From Pagrus major (lineage: Eukaryota; Chordata; Actinopteri; Spariformes; Sparidae), in contig NC_133219.1 of NCBI RefSeq assembly GCF_040436345.1, forward strand, positions 24,216,709-24,280,708: DNA of 64,000 nucleotides, in the 5' to 3' direction. The position numbers and the translations under genes were made by a program. Of the stretch, positions 25,837 through 34,000 are shown piece by piece (the stretch's first letter is position 1; every line of letters begins with the position of its first letter). The notes beneath the pieces are model-generated. The model worked only from the letters and a program-made list of their open reading frames with translations. It was not told the DNA's origin and made no database searches.

Positions 25837-28800
25837 ATGCATGCTATAAGGCAGAGCATATACCCATAATGCTAAAAGCAAACAGAGCAGCGACGTGGTG
25901 CACATCGCTATGCTCTTCCATAAATTTTTGAATATCATTCGCCATGTTGTTGTTTCACTGAATGTAGGTTTACATGGAGCGTAAACTGTGGCCTCATTAC
26001 ATGAGGTCTTCTCACTGGTAGTCCACTGTACCCAACACAGAGAGAGACAAATTAAAAATACATGGATAGAAAAAGTGAAACAACCCCTGGGCATCTCCTG
26101 CAAAAACATGAATGTTAACTTCAAATCTATTTAGCACTGAAGTGGCAGATTGTCTGGGCACAAGAGCGACCAGAAACTGAGAAAGACATTAAATAAATTC
26201 AGACTGGAGGACACAGACAAACATGGCAACCCAGGGAAAACAGACTTCTGCAAACAACAAGAGAAGGTGGAAACAGAGCAGCATGTCCTGCTTCAGTACA
26301 ACCTATACAACAACAGGAGCATAAAAAATCTTTACTGAAATAAAACTCAAATAGGCCTACCAGGGGTTCAACACACTCTCAGTTCACACCAAAATTCAAT
26401 ATTTACCTTGGGGAAAAAGCTGACATTGTAATGGAAGAAGCAAAATGTGTCAGAGCCTGAGGGAACGCGAGCAGAATAACTTGCCAGAACTCCTTCAAAA
26501 TCTGACCTCTTCTCTTGATTTGATTTTTAGTACCTATTTTCTTCTCTTTTACAATTGTAATCAATGGTTAAACTATATCTCATCTTTTCAGATATTTTTT
26601 ACTTATTTATTTATTTAATTCTTCAATAAGAAGATTAAGCAAAATTGAGTGGGGTGGAGAAAAGGAACACTAGAAGGACGAGCGATGTAGAGGGAATAGA
26701 GAGCGCTGTAGTCTTGTAATGTCATATTAGCTGATGGGAGTTTTCATTAATAAGTTATATGTGATTAACATTCCACCAGGCCACAGCTGAGATACAACAT
26801 GTCCTCTCTCTCTCATATTCTTCTATAATGTCCCAGCTCATGTACTGTAGCATTTGCTCTGCGCGACTGCTTCTTCAAGGTCATAATGTGCTTAAACATG
26901 CCAGGACTCCCTGACTCTATAGGGATAATCCTGCTGTCACAGAGAATTTTAAAAAAAGTACTTTGACACAGTCAGTGAATATTAGTCTACTATAGTCATT
27001 TCATTACCAGATTCCTGATTTAAATTAACTAATGTATTTTGTACTATTACTGTGAGATACTTAAAAGAAAATGCCGACGATCAAAGAACTTTAAACTCAA
27101 GATTTGCTCGATATATTACATGTTTACTTTTTAGCTGAATGACTACCTGAATGTTTTGTAAACTAATTGAATAAAGAGAAAAAAGATAAAGGTCTCACTA
27201 ATAGATTTATTGGACTGCAATCTTAGCAGGTCAGGGTATTTATGTGATTGGGATCCAAAATGGACTTGGCTAGTGAATCCCAGTCCTACTAATATTAGAC
27301 AAGCTATTTTCGACACAACAGCAGCCAAGCTTTGCTGGGAGTTTTTTGTTTACTGCCTCTCCATTCAGAGAAGGGAGTATCACACTCATTCATACGCTTC
27401 TCACCGCGCTTTCAACAGTTTTTATTGTCTGTGCAGCTGCTCTATATTCTCCATCTGAAGTGAACAAATATAAAAATAACCTGGCGAACTCATGTGAGAC
27501 GAAACAGATGACATGACACATCTATACATGAGCGATCAGAGCGGTGACATGAAAGCAGACATGGGACGTACAGACTATAAATACAGTATACTGAAATCCA
27601 AATTCACCTCTCTTCACAACAACCGCCCACATACTGTAGCTGCAGCACAGTGATACCTATAAGCTCTAACGACCCTCAGAACTCAACAATCCTGGGTTCA
27701 GTTGAAGAATTGAGCTAAAATGACATGTCTTGTGTGTGAGACTGTGGCAAGAGTGATATAAAATAGTGATCTAAGTATTGTGGAGACGTGTTAACCTAAC
27801 CTCTTAACCATCTGATCTGACTTAGGCACAAACGTTTAAGGTTTTATTTTTAAAGTTTTGTCTTGTTCGGCAACTTCCCTATTCCGCAAGTCGCTCCGGC
27901 GACCAAATGTAATGCACCGTAACTCGGAGTAAACTTGTGGATTTCTCTGGGTTTGAACACTGTAGGACACATTTGTGATAATATTGGTGCACAATCCAAC
28001 AAAGGTCCTGTTGTTTTAATACAGAATTCTTACATATTATATTTATTAAGTGCATATTTGAAGCAACATTATGTAGATCATCCTATTTTGTGCGATTTGG
28101 CATCCCCCCACTGTTTCTGAGTGCAACACATCTGTTCTGAATACAAACGGCAGGTTTCTGTAGTACGTCATAATGATGTTATGTCTTGAAAACACATGTA
28201 CTGAAGTAAACATGCATGCTCAGGCATTTTCACAACGCAGCAGTCAAAGTTTACACAAGCACTGCACACAACTCAGAACAGTAACATCAAGCAATAACAC
28301 CTTGGTGTAAAACGCTAGTGGCTAAACCTCTGTCCAAATGGGCTGACGTGGCATATGACCAAAAACACAACTTTGCTAACACAGCCAAACATCAACCAAG
28401 TGCAACAACACAAGAGATATAATTTAGCAAGCCAGCAAATAATACTTACTATTCAAGTCGAGCTCAGCGTCTGACATGCAGCCTTTTATTTTGTGAAGCT
28501 GTCACTGTCGACTAAAAGCCAGTCTGAGATTTACTCTTGTCTCTCACTTGGCCATGTCTTTTATCTCTCTCTTTTCCTTCATCAAGGTCCTTATGATGTA
28601 CATAGAGGCTGATTCCAGTTCTGTTGCCCACTAACCCAGCTTTTGTCTATCACTGTCTGAAATCAAGTACACATTGTTGTAAAAATGGCTTAAACTGAGT
28701 GTTAAATCTGCCACCGTTTTCATTGTAAATCACGTGTGCTATAAACTTAGTGAATGATCAATTATCCTGCAGCAGGTAAGTATTAGCCTACTGTTCCAAC

Positions 28801-30799
28801 CACGTTATAGCTTCATAGTTACCAGTTTTATTTTAAAAAAGGTTATTAAATTAAAAGACAATGACTTTTATTTCCCATACATCCCATAAACACAGCCACA
28901 AGCTTCCATTCCTTCCTGCGCTCCTATTTTAGTTCAACTTCTTTTTTATTGTGCAACACATCTTATTGATCCACAGGGCAATACTTCAAAGACCTAACCT
29001 AATTTCCCTTGGAATGAAAATGAGAGTACACACACACATACATACAATGGAAAAGGTGAACAACACAACTGTCATTTAATCAGCCGGTCATATTAATATT
29101 TATTATTTCTCTTCACTCTGGATGTCAGCACAAATCTGTCCTTCATCGCTCCATCTCCTAACCTCCTCATTCCATCCAATTTATTTCACAGTCAGTCACT
29201 CCTTCCCCATCTCCGCTCCACATACACACACAAACACACACACACCTCACCCTCAACTTTCACCATAATGTCACCTGTCAGCAGACTACTCTCCAGGTGA
29301 GGCAGAAATACCAACTGGGATCTAAACACAAGGGAGGCACACTCAACCTCTGCGAGAGTGAGAAAGATAGTGTGTGTTTCTGTGTGCGTGTGTTTAAGCC
29401 CATGTGTGTTTCCATATGTAGAGAAATGAGGCGTGCAGGCAGAAGGAGGAGCACGGTGACGAGGACTGACAGCACAAAGACAGAAATACAGTGAGTAGTT
29501 CATAAAAAAAAAAAACCTTCCACATAAATTCCACCACTCGGGATTTCTTGCAGAGGAAGCAAGAGCAAGGTGTTCTCAAATCTCTGCCGCACAGGCACGA
29601 AGACACAGGTTTACTGGGAGTCGGCTCCTTTTGTTGTCAAAAAATAACACAGAAGAGATTTGTTCCAAAGTAAGTCAGAATAAAGCAATACTCGAGTTGT
29701 AAAACGACTGGCAGCACAAAAAAAAAGTTTGAATTCAAATTTATGAAAGACATGGAGAGACAAGACAAGAAATGTTGGAGCTTGACCTGCACTACAGATT
29801 AAAACCCAGAATTCATCTGCTTCTGCTGCTTCAGTTTCATCCATTTTTTTTTTTTTTTAATCTGCCTCTTGTCTGATAAGGATGTCCATCAGCTGTTTCT
29901 AACGATGCTCTGGAACGACAGGCAACCACGCACTGCCATCATTAGCAAACATTATCATAATCATAAACTAACTCAACAAATTACTGCTTTTACTTAAGTT
30001 CTGCATGTGGTTTAGTGTTGCCTTAACTTAGCTATCCAAGATGGTGGACGTGCTCGCTTATGATCTACTCAGATGGGGTAGTGACAAGCCCTTTATGTCT
30101 ATAGAGGAAGTGGATCCATGGTGGTCCACCATGTTGCACCGCCATGTTTCTATGGTAGCCCAGAAGAGACAAACCAAACATTAATTCTAGAGGAGACCGT
30201 TGCAACCACACTGCTAGATGTAACTATATCCCACACACTGGACCTTTAACTCTAGCAGAGGTATATCAGCAGTGAATCTGTCTATTTTCTGTCTCGTTTT
30301 AACTTAACAGAGCTGTTTCAAGGAAATAATGTGTTTTAACCTTTTGTTATAAATCTTTTCCTTGTAATGTCTTAATAAATGAAAAACAACACAACTCAAC
30401 AAAGGAAAGAAGACCTGAAACGAACTGTGAAGCTGAAACAAAAATATGTTTAATAAAGAAAACAAGTCACGAGTCGATTGACAACAGAAAAACAGCCTCA
30501 CAGATGGCAGTTTGGATGATAGTTCAAGAGCCAGACTGATGAACTTTTGGATACGTGCCATCCTCTATCCAGCACAACTACAACCTTCACTGAGAGTTGA
30601 TAGAAGAAGAAATCTACGTGATTGTGTATAAGATGTGGTTTTGCATATGAAGCCTGCTGCACCCTGAAGAAAATATGCAAGCAGGCCGATGGTCGAGAGC
30701 TGATACTATTTGTGTCCTGACTGCTTGAGCTTCTCAGTATGGCTGTCAGTGTGAATCAGTGTGTCTGTGGGAGGATGGCACATCCATATGGACTGCATG

Positions 30800-30860
<61 letters not shown>

Positions 30861-31001
30861 TGAGAGAGCAAGAGCAAGCGTATTATATTGATGTGTGAGC
30901 CTTCATGTGGAGAAAGAATTAATACTCTGGGGAGGCTCTGAGCAATAGAGGAGCCATGTTTCAATTATCAGCTCCTCCTCCTCTTCCTCTCTCTCTCTCT
31001 A

Positions 31002-31032
<31 letters not shown>

Positions 31033-34000
31033 TGCATCAGTCCATGTCAAACACAACAGATGCTGTCATTCCTCTTCGTATAGGTCAATAAATACATTGA
31101 TGTACAATGCAGATACAGTGCATGAAGATCACAGCATCACTTGATCAGTGATTGATATTTTACAGCAGCGTCTTTCCACCTCACGGCATTTTTCCGCCCT
31201 CTAGGTCGATAACATTGTGGTTGTGTGTAGCTTTGTGTGTGTTTCTTTATGTACTCTAACAAATACTTCATTTGGACCCTTTCAAAGCTCATTTACAATG
31301 ATAGATATGCCCCTTTCTAACGCCCAGACCCTGAGAAAATGAAACTACAGTGAGATAAAATGAAGATTTCAGGGGAAAAAGGCCACTCTAATCACCAGCT
31401 ACAAAGTCTTCTGGTGTACTATTTCTCTGCAGTGCTGTGAAGAAAAGCTCTCCTCAGCCTTTGATGTTGGAGTTGGATCAGAAGTGTGTTCCCACTTTGA
31501 GGATACAGTTACCAGACCTGTTCAATTATTTAAATCTCCCAATCACTCCACCTATTGAACAGGTGGGTCCCTCAGACACTTTATCAGGTGCAGCACAATG
31601 CGCTGTATGAGTGTGTGTGTGTGTAGCCGTCAGCCTGTCTGCTGTAGTGTCACTGATCTGTCCAGGCTGACTGTGTGTGACTGCTCTGATTGACGTGCCG
31701 CTTTGTGGAAAACTGCAACATCAGACTGAGTCTCTTAAAGGAAAAGACCACAGTGAAAGACTTATTACGTGAGCTTTGGAGTCACAGTGAGACGGCATCT
31801 TTATCTTCAGCTCAGTTACGAGAGAAGAATCGGTATATGAGCGGAGCAACTGTGGGCTAATCTACCATCTCAAATCCCAACATTTCAACAACAGATGTTG
31901 GAAGGTAATTGATAAAGACAAAATAGAATATATAATCTTTTTCTATGGCATGATAGAATAATAAAACTGATTGTATGAGACTGTCCTGCCAAGAAAGATG
32001 ATTAGTTGTTTAAAGTCTGCAGAGGGTGGCAGGGAAAACACACTGTGCTCATTTCTGACAGTTAACATTGTTTTTTTGTCTGTTTTTTTGTTCTTCTTTC
32101 ACCTACATGCCTATAGAGTCTAAGAGACAGTATTTCTGGGGATGTAAGGTGGGTTAAAGGATGAAAAAATATATTCTATACTTTTGTTATTGTCAACAAA
32201 TCCAATCAAAAGACCAGAACCATCAAGTGTTAATCCCGGATTTAAGCCTGACGCACCGGGGTTAATAAAAATATGGCTCAGGTTTCCAGCTATAGTTCCC
32301 TATCAGAAATCATAACAGATATACATGATCAGACCATATCCTGCTTTAAATATCTCTTTCACTTCACTCTGTGATATAGAGCAATGGTTTCATCTGCATA
32401 ACTTCTCAACTCAGTCACCAGAGTTGAAATGTTAGCAGTTAACATCTCTGTGAAACCACTGATAGGTTTTTATCTGTCATAGTACCATATTGACATTTCT
32501 ACAATACGTATCATATCACATTCACATTACATGTTCGCTGATGTTACATGACCTGACTTTCATATGAAGTAGAGGGGATGGCGAGACAGCGAGCGCCGGT
32601 CTAGACTGCTTTTCAACATTTGTAAGCGAGCCAACACAGGACCACAGGACAATTATGCTTGTGGCGACAAATCGGGGAAAAACAAGATCTTTTCCTGACC
32701 TAACCAAGTGGTTTTTGTGCCTAAACCGGACCATAAGCACAACAATATCACAACATTAAATAAAGAAATTTGAACCTAAAGAAACATAAAATTGCAACAT
32801 AATTCCTAAATGTACAATGATATATTAAGCTTTAGTCCGTCTCTTTACACTTTCTATGTTCACCAGCCTGTTTGTGGCGCCCCGCCCAAAGCTCATTAGT
32901 TCCTACTGAAGGAATCTACTTTATTCCTTAATCAGGAATAAACGTTTAACAGGAGTACCTATTTTCAGCAGGACAGTGAATGTGGGACTGAACAGTGGAG
33001 CTCAGTGGCTCAGAGGAATAAGATTTATCAGGCTTTGGCTACACAGACAACACTTGTTAGTAGAAGTGGATGAAAGTTGATGGTGAACATGGGATCACTT
33101 AATCAACTAAATCCAAGGCTGAGCTTTTTTTAACCTGATGACAAATCTGTAACATCATGATGTCATATACCGTGTAAAGATATGTTAGGACTCTTTGTGA
33201 CAGCCGCTCTGATCTCATCCAAATGACTCAGAATGAGCAAACAACTACAAACCACTATTGATCATACATGCAGTCATGCTTTTTCGCAATAAATGAGTGA
33301 GTCACACACTCAAATATCAGGCACTCGGATGCCTCACAGCATGATTTAATTCAAAACACCTGCATGTCGATAACCAGAGAGAGCAGAAAAGAGAAAAATC
33401 AAAATATTGAAGGGGAGCTGCTGCTGCAGATGATTATGGCAGGTGTCACACTGCTGCTAATAATGGCTGCTCATACCAATAATTTATACAACATTTTCCC
33501 AACTGAAACTGTAAATGTTAAACACGTGACTTGTGTTGAACATTTACATATATGGAGGTGAGAGATACCCCAAAACAAACAGACAGCTGCAGCAATCAAC
33601 AGAACATTAATCTGCCACTATATTCATAATTAATTAATTGTTTAAGCATTGTTCAAGCTAAATGCCAAACGTCGTTTAGTTCTAGCTTCACAAAGACGAT
33701 GATTTGTTACTTTGTGATATTAAATTGAATATTTTAGCCTTTTAACTGAAGAAGCATTTTAAAGACATTTCGATTTTTTCAGAAGACAAATAGATTAGAG
33801 AGAGAGAATGATTAATTATCTTTGCTAAGAAGATTTGTTTTTGCCCGTGTTTGTCTGTTGGTAGGTTGGTTGGTTGGTTTGTCAGCGGGATTACACAAAA
33901 ACTGCTGAAGGTGGAGGATGGGTCTCCGGATCCGGATAAAGGGACGATCCAGGATCTTTTTTCTCACTTGCTTTGAAGCTGAAATAGAGAATTCTAGAGA

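Noticed and set aside
25477..25869. 130-aa frame with long Thr-His runs (also 39519-39941)
   Set aside because: Translation of CA microsatellites.
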